Below, piece by piece: positions 17,701 through 25,110 of a stretch of DNA of 64,000 nucleotides. This DNA is from Polaromonas sp. (GTDB taxonomy: Bacteria; Pseudomonadota; Gammaproteobacteria; Burkholderiales; Burkholderiaceae_C). The notes under the pieces were generated by a model, which saw nothing but the letters and a program-made list of their open reading frames with translations, ran no database searches and was not told where the DNA came from. The translations under genes and the position numbers were made by a program. Within the stretch, counting starts at the first letter, position 1, and each line of letters begins with the position of its first letter. Where the stretch lies: assembly GCF_029945685.1 (NCBI RefSeq), contig NZ_JAQSDA010000028.1, positions 310,001 to 374,000 on the forward strand, read 5' to 3'.

Positions 17701-18387
17701 CTACAACGCGGGTGCGCCGACATGGCGCAGAAAATCTGCCAGGGTTTTGCCGGCTTCATGCTGAAAGCCGCTGTCGAGGACCTGCAGCTTTTCAATGCGG
17801 TCCACACGAAAGCTGCGAAAAGCCTGCCGTGCCTCGCACCACGCCCCCAGCGTCCAGACCTTGCCCCAGAAAAAGCAGCCCAGCGGCCGGACCGTTCGCT
17901 CGCTGGTGTTGGCCTGCGGGTCGCGGTAGTGCAGCAAGACCTTGTGCCGCGCTTGCACCGCCTCACGCAGGCGTTGCAGCCGCTGCTGGTTCTCGCCATG
18001 CACACCCAGCAGGGGCGCGTAGACCGCCAGGCTTTCCGCGGCCACCCGGGCAGCCGCAGGCAGCACCGAAAGGATTTTCCCCAGCGCATCTTCGGCCTCG
18101 CGGGCCAGCCCCGGGTCCAGGCCCTGTTGCGCCAGGCGCACCGCGGCCACCAGCGCCTTGGCCTCTTCCTGCGTGAACATCAGGGGAGGCAGGTCAAAGC
18201 CGGTGCCCAGCCGGTAGCCCACGCCGGCTTCGCCTTCAACCGGCACGCCCTGGTGCTGCAGTTCGGCAATGTCACGGTAGATGGTGCGGATCGACACTTC
18301 CAGGCGTTTCGACAGAAACACCGCCGTGGTGAGGCGGCGCCCGCGGATCAGCTGCAGGATCTGGAACAAGCGGTCAGCGCGGCGCAT
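17701..18387 (-). CDS. WYL/DeoR-type transcriptional regulator (YafY family)
   Basis: A 228-residue regulator with an N-terminal helix-turn-helix (MRRADRLFQILQLIRGRR, then SKRLEVSIRTIYRDIAEL, residues about 1-50) and a C-terminal WYL ligand-binding domain (VLLHYRDPQANTSERTVRP onward). The start at 18387 was chosen because the family begins with this sequence; the frame is open further upstream but unrelated. The target is unknown; such proteins usually regulate a neighbour, and the HxlR gene upstream in the same orientation is 30 bases away. Confidence 0.85.
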   Translation of the reverse strand: MRRADRLFQILQLIRGRRLTTAVFLSKRLEVSIRTIYRDIAELQHQGVPVEGEAGVGYRLGTGFDLPPLMFTQEEAKALVAAVRLAQQGLDPGLAREAEDALGKILSVLPAAARVAAESLAVYAPLLGVHGENQQRLQRLREAVQARHKVLLHYRDPQANTSERTVRPLGCFFWGKVWTLGAWCEARQAFRSFRVDRIEKLQVLDSGFQHEAGKTLADFLRHVGAPAL

Positions 18388-18416
18388 TCGATTTGAGGTT
18401 TGGGGACAAGTCTCGT

Positions 18417-19109
18417 TCAGGCAACCAGTTTTTTGACGGTGGCAAACGGGCTGAGGCCCAGCCACGTCTGCATGGACTGGATGATGCCCTGGGAGCCGGA
18501 CAGCTTGAGCTTGCCGCGCTCCTTGTCGACGGAGGTCAGGCCCATCCATATCGACGTCATGGTACGCAGGTCGGTGGTCACATACAGATTGATTTCAAAG
18601 CCCGGGTCAGACCAGCACAGGTCAACCTCTCCCTTGGGTTCGACCACCAGCCACCAGTGGCTTTTGGATGACGGCAGGTCAGAGTACACAAACTGGATCA
18701 CCGTGCGCTTGTTGGGCAGCGGCGTAGGGTTCAGGTTGCGCCGCATGTCCCACATCAACAGCGAGGGGTCGAGGTGTTGCAGGGAAGTATCGGCGCTCAC
18801 CCACTTCTGGCCCCAGAAACCGATGGCCTGCACCACTGTGCCAAGCTCGCGGCCGGCCTGGGTCAGGTGGTATTCGAAAACGCCCTTGCCCGACGGCACC
18901 AGCCTGCGCTCGATCACCGCGGCTTCTTCCAGCTCTTTCAGCCGCTGCGACAAAAGTGTCGGGGACATTTTCGGAACGCCGCGCCTGAGGTCATTGAAAC
19001 GCGTGGAGCCGGCAATGAACTCGCGGATCAACACCAGAGTCCATCGGGTGCAGAGCACCTCGGTGGCCATGGCAAGCGGGCAGAACTGTTTGTAGCTGGC
19101 TTGTGTCAT
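18417..19109 (-). CDS. HxlR-family transcriptional regulator with C-terminal SCP2-like domain
   Basis: A 230-residue protein. Residues about 10-105 form an HxlR winged helix (FCPLAMATEVLCTRWTLVLI, SQRLKELEEAAVIERR); the rest resembles a sterol-carrier-like domain (VEPKGEVDLCW, then the YVTTDLRTMTSIWMG segment). The start at 19109 was preferred to the longer frame from 19250, whose extra 47 residues are not family-like. It is divergent from the small DUF1330 gene with a 186-base shared upstream region, so that gene is the most likely target. HxlR members often respond to aldehydes or redox stress; the signal here is not evident. Confidence 0.82.
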   Translation of the reverse strand: MTQASYKQFCPLAMATEVLCTRWTLVLIREFIAGSTRFNDLRRGVPKMSPTLLSQRLKELEEAAVIERRLVPSGKGVFEYHLTQAGRELGTVVQAIGFWGQKWVSADTSLQHLDPSLLMWDMRRNLNPTPLPNKRTVIQFVYSDLPSSKSHWWLVVEPKGEVDLCWSDPGFEINLYVTTDLRTMTSIWMGLTSVDKERGKLKLSGSQGIIQSMQTWLGLSPFATVKKLVA

Positions 19110-19295
19110 CGACTTCGTCCTTTCATCACTTCTTCCGCAAAAGGTAAGGGCTTGCCGGTTCAGCGTCCAGTCCTGAATCTGTACCGGGTGCTTCAGATAT
19201 GTGACTGGATGGAAACCGGTTGTCGCCAGATACTTTCGCCGGGTGTGCAAATCCGGCCGCCCCTTGCGTCAATAAACCTAACTTCTGGAAAATGT
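19110..19295. promoter_or_regulatory. Divergent HxlR / DUF1330 regulatory region
   Basis: A 186-base gap shared by the divergent regulator and DUF1330 genes; the regulator's operator is expected here. GGAAAATGT upstream of the DUF1330 ATG is a plausible ribosome binding site. No clean palindrome was seen. Confidence 0.35.
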
Positions 19296-19622
19296 ATGAG
19301 CCAATTTTTAGTCGCGGAAATCAAGATCACCAACGATGCGTGGGTTCCTGCATATGCGGCCAATGTCCACAAATTTGTTGCCCGGCACGGTGGCAAGTAT
19401 CTGTCACGCAGCGGCAACATCACCACTGTCGAAGGTCAGGGCAAGGACTGCAGCCTCGTTGCCGTGATGGAGTTCCCTTCAAAGACCGCATTGCAGGCTT
19501 TCGTCAATGATCCCGAGTATCAGCCCTACGTCAAGGCACGGCAGGCTGGAAGCAGCAGCCAGTTTTACATGATTGACGCGACCGACATCGCGGGAACGGT
19601 TCCTTACCTCACAGCCGGCTAA
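19296..19622 (+). CDS. DUF1330 family protein (dimeric alpha/beta barrel)
   Basis: A 108-residue small protein from the second of two nearby ATGs (19296; the first, at 19292, is out of frame). The opening FLVAEIKITNDAWVPAYAANV, the KYLSRSGNITTVEG segment and the AVMEFPSKTALQAFVNDPEYQ helix are typical of DUF1330 / ferredoxin-like dimeric barrels. No enzymatic role is established for the family. A strong hairpin follows 26 bases after the stop. Position opposite an HxlR regulator suggests inducible expression. Confidence 0.8.
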   Translation: MSQFLVAEIKITNDAWVPAYAANVHKFVARHGGKYLSRSGNITTVEGQGKDCSLVAVMEFPSKTALQAFVNDPEYQPYVKARQAGSSSQFYMIDATDIAGTVPYLTAG

Positions 19623-19647
19623 GGCCCGGGGCAGCCATTGAGGGGCA

Positions 19648-19675
19648 GATGCCCGCAGGTTTTTCTGCGGGCATC
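19648..19675. terminator. Perfect 11-bp hairpin between convergent genes
   Basis: GATGCCCGCAG pairs exactly with CTGCGGGCATC around a GTTTTT loop. It lies between the convergent DUF1330 and EVE genes and could stop transcription from either side, though no clear T-tract follows on the plus strand. Confidence 0.55.
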
Positions 19676-19688
19676 CGGAAAGATCAGG

Positions 19689-20135
19689 TCAAAAACCCGG
19701 AGGAGCAAGATCAGCCCGCATGGCCCGCACGATCAAACGCATGTCGTGGTCATTGACCTCGAACAGGCCAAAGCGAAACTTGTAGCCCCAGCGCTGGCGG
19801 TCTTCCACAAACTCGAACTGGCCCAGCAAGGGCAGGATGGACACCTCTTGCGCAGGCAGGTACGCGACATCGCGCCGGTAAGGCACAAAGCCGCCGCCCA
19901 TGTCAAATGCGTAAGGGACCCCCTCCCGGACGACACCAACGGACACAAAGCGCTGGAAGTTGTCTTTCGCACCCAACGTGAGGGTGGGCGAGTAATACGC
20001 CACACGGTCACCCGGCGCCACGCGCCTGAGCGGCGCAAGCTTGCCGTGGCAGACCTGCATGTAGCCACTGCCGGGTTCTTCGCAACCCCGGCGGGCATGC
20101 TGGGCGCTGGCCACGGCGATCCAGTTTTTACGCAT
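19689..20135 (-). CDS. EVE domain protein (UPF0310 family)
   Basis: A 148-residue single-domain protein. The N-terminal WIAVASAQHARRGCEE, YMQVCHGKLAPLRRV and GDRVAYYSP segments match the EVE/PUA-like fold, which in characterised cases binds modified bases in DNA or RNA. Here it stands alone, not fused to a restriction or other enzymatic domain. It begins nine bases after the VOC-protein gene ends and is probably co-transcribed with it. Its biological role is not known. Confidence 0.82.
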   Translation of the reverse strand: MRKNWIAVASAQHARRGCEEPGSGYMQVCHGKLAPLRRVAPGDRVAYYSPTLTLGAKDNFQRFVSVGVVREGVPYAFDMGGGFVPYRRDVAYLPAQEVSILPLLGQFEFVEDRQRWGYKFRFGLFEVNDHDMRLIVRAMRADLAPPGF

Positions 20136-20144
20136 GGCGGCAAC

Positions 20145-20516
20145 TCACGCCAAAGCGTGTAAACCCACCCGGTTGCCATCCAGGTCGGTGATATGCGCAA
20201 AAAACCCCATACCGGGTGGCAGGGCCTGCCGACCCAGCGCAATGGTGCCGCCAGCCGTGGTCACCCGCGCCAAGGCCGCATCCAGTGAAGGGGAAGCATC
20301 GAGGTAGACCAGCGTGCCGCCAGCACTGGGTGCCGATGCTGTCGGTCCGGCCATGAGGCAGCCGCCGACGCCTTCACCCTGGTAGGGAAACACAGCGCCT
20401 TCGGAGGGCCCCATCGGCTCGCGGCGCAACACGCAGTTCAGCACGGCTTCGTAAAAGGCCTGGGCGCGGTCAAGTTGGGTGCTGGGGATTTCAAACCAGC
20501 TGATGGCGTTTTTCAT
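20145..20516 (-). CDS. VOC superfamily protein (glyoxalase/bleomycin-resistance fold)
   Basis: A 123-residue protein with paired beta-alpha-beta-beta-beta modules: WFEIPSTQLDRAQAFYEAVL at the start and GGTIALGRQALPPG then FFAHITDLDGNRVGLH at the end. It resembles the small YerE/PhnB-like VOC proteins of unknown substrate. The frame is open far upstream but the ATG at 20516 is preceded by AGGAG (in AGGAGTCCTTGATG-like context), which fixes the start. It follows glcF after a hairpin and precedes the EVE gene. Confidence 0.85.
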   Translation of the reverse strand: MKNAISWFEIPSTQLDRAQAFYEAVLNCVLRREPMGPSEGAVFPYQGEGVGGCLMAGPTASAPSAGGTLVYLDASPSLDAALARVTTAGGTIALGRQALPPGMGFFAHITDLDGNRVGLHALA

Positions 20517-20561
20517 CAAGGACTCCTGTTGTGTTGAAGAAGCCTTGATGATCGCGGGGGA

Positions 20562-20585
20562 CTGCTGACAGCGTGGTGTCAGCAG
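20562..20585 (-). terminator. Hairpin downstream of glcF
   Basis: CTGCTGACA pairs with TGTCAGCAG around GCGTGG, directly after the glcF stop. No T-tract is obvious on the minus strand, so termination may be weak or it may be an mRNA-end stabiliser. Confidence 0.4.
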
Positions 20586-20590
20586 GCTTG

Positions 20591-21823
20591 TCAGCCCAGC
20601 GCCTGGTCCAGCACTTCCACCCAATGTCTGACCGGCGTGGCGGTGCCGCTTTGCAGGTGCGTGATGCAGCCGATGTTGGCCGACACAATCACCTCGGGCG
20701 TCATCTCGCCCAGATTCGCCAGCTTGCGGTCGCGCAGCTCGAAGGCAATCTCCGGGTTCAGCACGGAGTAGGTGCCGGCGGAGCCGCAGCACAGATGCGC
20801 CTCGCAACGGGCGACCTTCACGTCGAAACCCAGGGCGCCCAGGTGTTGTTCCACACCGCCGCGCAGCTGCTGGCCGTGCTGCAGCGTGCAGGGGGGATGA
20901 AACGCGATCGGTGCGGCGCTGGCAGTCACCCGGCCGCGCAGTGGCTCCACCAGTTCGGGCAGCAGCTCGCTCAGGTCGCGCGTCAGTTCGCTGATACGCG
21001 CTGCCCTGGCCGCATAGGCTGCATCGTCCTGCAAGTGGTAGCCATACTCCTTGACGGTGACGCCGCAGCCCGAGGCGTTCATGACAATCGCCTCCACGCC
21101 GGTCCCGGTCTCCGGCGCCACATGCGGCCACCAGGCGTCGATGTTGCGGCGCATCTCGGCCTTGCCCCCGTCCTGGTCGTTCAGGTGAAACTTCACCGCG
21201 CCACAGCAGCCGGCCTTGGCCGCCACCACGGTCTGGATGCCGGCAGCGTCGAGTACACGCGCCGTCGCGCTGTTGATGTTGGGCATCATGGCGGGTTGCA
21301 CGCAGCCGGCCAGCATCAGCATCTTGCGGGCATGTTCGCGCCTCGGCCACTGGCCCGCTGGCTGGCGCGCAGGCACCTTGTTCTTCAGCCCCGCCGGCAA
21401 CAGGCCACGCACGGCCTGACCGAGTTTCATGGCCGGTGCAAACAGCGGTGACGGCAAGCCTTCCTTGAGCGCCCAGCGCACCACGCTCTCGGAAGCGGGT
21501 CGCGCCACCCGTTCGTCGACCAGCTTGCGGCCGATGTCGATCAGGTGGCCGTACTGCACGCCGCTGGGACAGGTGGTCTCGCAATTGCGGCAGGTCAGGC
21601 AGCGGTCCAGGTGCAGCTGGGTTTTGCGCGTCGGCGCCTGGCCTTCGAGCACCTGCTTGATCAGGTAGATACGCCCGCGCGGGCCGTCGAGCTCGTCGCC
21701 GAGCAGCTGGTAGGTCGGGCAGGTCGCGGTGCAAAAACCGCAGTGCACACACTTGCGCAGAATCGCCTCGGCCGCCTGGCCGTCGGCGGTGTTCCTGAAT
21801 TCGGGGGCGAGGTGGGTTTGCAT
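20591..21823 (-). CDS. glcF: Glycolate oxidase iron-sulfur subunit
   Basis: A 410-residue protein with two 4Fe-4S binding motifs, CVHCGFCTATCP (about 25-36) and CLTCRNCETTCP (about 75-86), and two CCG domains (AGCCGAVKFH and HLCCGSAGTYS). GlcF carries electrons from the flavin subunits GlcD/GlcE to the respiratory chain during glycolate oxidation to glyoxylate. The ATG at 21823 has GGAG six bases upstream and was preferred to the adjacent TTG. It is the second gene after glcE on the same strand; the 85-base gap holds family A copy A5. Confidence 0.93.
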   Translation of the reverse strand: MQTHLAPEFRNTADGQAAEAILRKCVHCGFCTATCPTYQLLGDELDGPRGRIYLIKQVLEGQAPTRKTQLHLDRCLTCRNCETTCPSGVQYGHLIDIGRKLVDERVARPASESVVRWALKEGLPSPLFAPAMKLGQAVRGLLPAGLKNKVPARQPAGQWPRREHARKMLMLAGCVQPAMMPNINSATARVLDAAGIQTVVAAKAGCCGAVKFHLNDQDGGKAEMRRNIDAWWPHVAPETGTGVEAIVMNASGCGVTVKEYGYHLQDDAAYAARAARISELTRDLSELLPELVEPLRGRVTASAAPIAFHPPCTLQHGQQLRGGVEQHLGALGFDVKVARCEAHLCCGSAGTYSVLNPEIAFELRDRKLANLGEMTPEVIVSANIGCITHLQSGTATPVRHWVEVLDQALG

Positions 21824-21832
21824 CAAGTCTCC

Positions 21833-21905
21833 GACGGGCCGCCCCGAGGGGACTTGCGCCCCCTCGGGGGGCAGTGAAACGGCGCAGCCGCGAACGTGGG
21901 GGTCA
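21833..21905 (-). repeat. Family A repeat, copy A5
   Basis: Read on the minus strand the repeat begins ACCCCCACGTTCGCGG four bases after the glcE stop, continues through a CCCCCCGAGGGGG-type palindrome and ends against the glcF ribosome binding site. It is in the same orientation as glcE. Confidence 0.75.
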
Positions 21906-21908
21906 ACA

Positions 21909-23069
21909 TCAGAAGTCGGGGTAAAGGCGGCCGCGGTTGAAGATCCCGGCGGGATCGAACTCTTTCTTGAGCTGCCGGTGAATCCGGTCCAACGGCGGTT
22001 TCAAGAGGTCAAATCGGCCTTCAGCCCTTTCAGTACGTGCGCCACCAGCTATAAAAAGCGTAGCAGTCCCGCCAACGGCCGAGGTGGCATCGCGCAGGCG
22101 CTGCGCCTGACCGGCCGCGGCCCGCACCCAGCGCTGCGCGCCGTGCCATTCGACCAGCGGCGGCTCGGGCAGGTCCAGCACCAGTGCCGTCTGCGGCACC
22201 GACAGGCGCCACAGGTCCCGCTCGCCGCGCGCCAGGAACCAGGGCAACTGCTGGTCGCGGCACAAGCGCCAGTCGGGCGCCACCGCGGCATTGTCCTGGC
22301 GCTCTCCGCCCAGTGTTTTGCAGGCGGCCTCGACCGCTGCGACGGCGCCGCACAGACGCAGGTACAGCGTGGGCGCTCCGGCGTCGTCGACCCAGCAGCT
22401 GGCGTTGAGCGGCAGGGGCTGCCTGCCCCACGCGTTCAGCTGCGCCAGAGCCTCTGACTGGCTCATCCCGAACTTCAGCGTGGCTTCAGCCGGGGCCACC
22501 GGCAACACCTTCAGGCTGATTTCGGTGAGCAGGCCCAGCGTCCCCAGAGCGCCCACCATCAAGCGCGAAATGTCGTAACCCGCCACGTTTTTCATGACCT
22601 GGCCGCCAAAGGTCAGCAGCTCGCCCTTGCCATTGAGCAGGGTGACGCCCAGCACATAGTCGCGCACGGCACCCACGCTGGCACGCGCCGGGCCGCTCAG
22701 GCCGGCGGCCACCATGCCGCCTACGGTCGCTGCGCTCCCTGCGGTGGAACCGCTTTCTGTGAGGCCTTCGCCCAAGGGCTCAGACCGGGTGGCGCCTAGC
22801 CCAAAGCGGGGCGGCTCGAAAGGCAGGCACTGGCCGCGCTCGGCCAGGACGGCCTCGAGTTCGGCCAGCGGTGTACCGGCCCGCACGGTGACCACCAGTT
22901 CGGTGGGCTCGTAACTGGTGATGCCCGCCAGCGGTGTGGTATCCAGCACCTCGCCCTGCAGCGTCTGGCCGTAGAAGTCCTTGCTGCCGCCGCCGCGGAT
23001 GCGCAGCGGCGTGCCGCCGGCTGCTGCGGCACGCACCCGGTCCATGATCAATTGAAGCGCTGAGTCCAT
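21909..23069 (-). CDS. glcE: Glycolate oxidase FAD-binding subunit, with two repeat-derived segments
   Basis: A 386-residue FAD-binding (PCMH-type) subunit of glycolate oxidase. The flavin-site segments TPLRIRGGGSKDFYG (about 20-34) and GGMVAAGLSGPARASVGAVR (about 118-137) and the C-terminal FDPAGIFNRGRLYP are typical. Two parts look inserted: residues about 95-115 (TRSEPLGEGLTESGSTAGS), encoded by DNA that shares ACGGTCGCTGCGCTCCCTGC with family A, and residues about 335-355 (GTATLFIAGGARTERAEGRF), encoded by family B copy B4. The frame is intact. No glcD lies next to it, unlike the usual glcDEF order; the upstream neighbour is a lactonase gene. Confidence 0.88.
   Translation of the reverse strand: MDSALQLIMDRVRAAAAGGTPLRIRGGGSKDFYGQTLQGEVLDTTPLAGITSYEPTELVVTVRAGTPLAELEAVLAERGQCLPFEPPRFGLGATRSEPLGEGLTESGSTAGSAATVGGMVAAGLSGPARASVGAVRDYVLGVTLLNGKGELLTFGGQVMKNVAGYDISRLMVGALGTLGLLTEISLKVLPVAPAEATLKFGMSQSEALAQLNAWGRQPLPLNASCWVDDAGAPTLYLRLCGAVAAVEAACKTLGGERQDNAAVAPDWRLCRDQQLPWFLARGERDLWRLSVPQTALVLDLPEPPLVEWHGAQRWVRAAAGQAQRLRDATSAVGGTATLFIAGGARTERAEGRFDLLKPPLDRIHRQLKKEFDPAGIFNRGRLYPDF
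22008..22068 (-). repeat. Family B repeat, copy B4, inside glcE
   Basis: On the minus strand: CTGCTACGCTTTTTATAGCT, GGTGGCGCACG, GAAAGGGCTGAAGGCC, GATTTGAC, matching the intergenic copies B3 and B5 block by block. It is translated in frame near the GlcE C-terminus and lies in the sense orientation. Confidence 0.75.
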
Positions 23070-23143
23070 GGTCCTGATGGTAAGGGGGCGCCGGTCGGCC
23101 GGGTTTGATATTTTTGAACGGCGGCTGTTCGCTTTTTTGGGGT

Positions 23144-24076
23144 TCAGCCCGGGTCCGCAAAAAAATGAACCGGCAGACCGGGCACGTCCACGCGCATCGA
23201 AAACACGCAGCCGGACTGCGGAAGTGCTTCGAGCTCCGCGGCGGGCCGCCCGTGACGCGCCGTGGTCAGATACAGCGTCTGCAGGTCGTCGCCGCCAAAA
23301 CACACCATGGTCGGACACACCACGGGGGTGGGAATGTCGGCCAGCAAGGCGCCCTCCGGCGACAGCTTGAGCACGCGCTGGCCCTCGTACATGGCCACCC
23401 AGTAGTTGCCCTGGCTGTCCACCGCTGCGCCGTCGGGCCGGCCGCCATAACCCGGCATGCCGGGCTGCCAGCCGGGCGGCTTGGGCGGGAACTGCCGGAA
23501 CACACGCGGCCGGGCCAGGGTGTTGCCGGCGGCGTCCCAGTCCCAGGCGCGAATGAGATGGCCGGTGGTGTCGGCCCAGTACAGGGTCTGGCTGTCGGCC
23601 GACCAGGCCAGGCCGTTGCCCACGGTCGCGTCGCCGGCCATGCGCACCAGCGCCGGCGCCCGGCCCGCCCGGCCGTCCAGGCAATACAGCGCCGCCTCGC
23701 GCGCATCACGCGGCTCATAAATGGTGCCGGCCCAGAAACGACCCAGCGGGTCACACTTGCCGTCGTTGAAACGGGTGGTTCGCGGGTCGTGCGCGGCCGG
23801 GGCCAGTTGCTCCAGCGCGCCGCCCCAGGTCTGCGCCCTGTAGATGCCGTCGCGCAGTGCGATCACGAGCCCGCCGCCGCGCGCCGGAGCGATGCAGCCG
23901 GGCTCCAGGTCATGAGGGGCGGCCATGGCCCAGCTGTCCACCGTGCCCATGAACACATTGCAGCGGTGGATTTTTTTTTCCGCGATGTCGACCCAGTACA
24001 GCTGCTGCTCGTCGGGGTGCCAGAACGGCGATTCACCCAGTTCGCTGGGCTGCGCCACGGTGGTCGTCCAGATCAT
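23144..24076 (-). CDS. SMP-30/gluconolactonase family protein
   Basis: A 310-residue six-bladed beta-propeller lactonase. Metal and substrate residues are visible: the glutamate in GESPFWHP (about 14-21), RFNDGKCDPLGRFWAGT (about 101-117), GNGLAWSAD and PDGAAVDSQG. The family hydrolyses aldonolactones such as glucono- or arabinonolactone. The start overlaps the stop of the upstream aldose-epimerase gene as ATGA, which supports a sugar-oxidation pair. The 74-base gap to glcE suggests possible co-transcription. The true sugar is not identifiable. Confidence 0.87.
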   Translation of the reverse strand: MIWTTTVAQPSELGESPFWHPDEQQLYWVDIAEKKIHRCNVFMGTVDSWAMAAPHDLEPGCIAPARGGGLVIALRDGIYRAQTWGGALEQLAPAAHDPRTTRFNDGKCDPLGRFWAGTIYEPRDAREAALYCLDGRAGRAPALVRMAGDATVGNGLAWSADSQTLYWADTTGHLIRAWDWDAAGNTLARPRVFRQFPPKPPGWQPGMPGYGGRPDGAAVDSQGNYWVAMYEGQRVLKLSPEGALLADIPTPVVCPTMVCFGGDDLQTLYLTTARHGRPAAELEALPQSGCVFSMRVDVPGLPVHFFADPG

Positions 24077-24939
24077 GGGGCGGACCCCACCTGGATGCTC
24101 ATGTGCGCGCTGATTGATTCGCCCGGTGCCAGCACCTGGATGCCCAGCTCATCGGCCGGCCCCGCGCCCGCCTGCAGCAGGTTGATCGCATTGTTGACAT
24201 GGCTGACCGGCTCGATCGCCACAAAATCCCGCTTCGGGTTGGTAAACACCACCAGGCGGCGCAGATTGGATGCGATGCGGGTGTGCATTTTTTCATCGCG
24301 CAGGTGCACCACGCCGTTCCAGCCGTCAAAGCAGTGGTCCACATCGAGTGAGGCGCAGTCCACATCGAGTCCGTGCGCCGGCTGGCGGTGCGTCGGCAGT
24401 TTTTCCTCGTTCATCTCCCAGCGCCCGGTCGCTTCAAACGTGATGCGGCTGCGGCCGCGCTTGACGAAGTAGGGGTGCCAGCCGAGACCGGCCGGCGCCG
24501 GCGTGGCCGACTGGTTGGTCATGCTCAGCGTGAGTTCGAGGGTGTTTCCACTGAGGCGGAAAGTCTGCGAGGCGTCAAAGGCAAACGGCCAGGCGGCGTC
24601 GGCGCTGTGTTCGAAAGCGAGCATCAGCAGCTGCTCGTCCTGCTCTAGCACCTGCCAGGGCCGCTGCCAGCCCAGGCCATGGATGGCGTGCGGTTCAGGC
24701 CCGTTGTTCTGCACCAGCGGATGGCTGGTGCCCTGCCACTTCAGGGTGGCATGCCCGACCCGGTTGGAAAACGGCACCAGCGGGTAACTGCCGGCCAGAC
24801 GCACCGACATCAGCTCTCGGGCAGGTGTCGAGCGCAGCACAGGCAGGTCGCCCAGCCACAGGCCGGCGATGCAGCCGCCCAGGTCGGGCTTGATGTCACA
24901 ACGCAGGCTGGCGCTGGACAAGGTGATGGGCTCGGTCAT
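24073..24939 (-). CDS. Aldose 1-epimerase family protein
   Basis: A 288-residue GalM-like protein. Family features are NRVGHATLKWQG (with the conserved Asn-Arg), the catalytic histidine in PHAIHGLGW, the second histidine in GLGWHPYF, and the general-base glutamate of VAIEPVSH. Start chosen at ATG 24939, which has AGGAGA six bases upstream; the frame is open 32 codons further. It probably interconverts sugar anomers ahead of lactone formation or hydrolysis by the coupled SMP-30 protein. Confidence 0.85.
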   Translation of the reverse strand: MTEPITLSSASLRCDIKPDLGGCIAGLWLGDLPVLRSTPARELMSVRLAGSYPLVPFSNRVGHATLKWQGTSHPLVQNNGPEPHAIHGLGWQRPWQVLEQDEQLLMLAFEHSADAAWPFAFDASQTFRLSGNTLELTLSMTNQSATPAPAGLGWHPYFVKRGRSRITFEATGRWEMNEEKLPTHRQPAHGLDVDCASLDVDHCFDGWNGVVHLRDEKMHTRIASNLRRLVVFTNPKRDFVAIEPVSHVNNAINLLQAGAGPADELGIQVLAPGESISAHMSIQVGSAP

Positions 24940-24989
24940 GGGCAAGTCTCCTGCTGTCATTGTGCACCGGGGGACAGACCGCCTGGGCA

Positions 24990-25024
24990 AAAAAAAGCCC
25001 GCCGGAACCGAAGTTCTTGCGGGC
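24990..25024 (-). terminator. Rho-independent terminator of porin-glnK-amtB
   Basis: On the minus strand GCCCGCAAGAAC pairs imperfectly with GTTCCGGCGGGC around TTCG, followed by eight T residues. It lies about 85 bases past the amtB stop and in its direction. The stem ends in a stable tetraloop. Confidence 0.85.
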
Positions 25025-25110
25025 TCAACATCCAAAGGAGACTCTCGCTATTTATCCAAAATTCGTTCCAGCTGCCGTGGCCGCCCGGCGGCGGCCACGG
25101 TATTTGCCGG

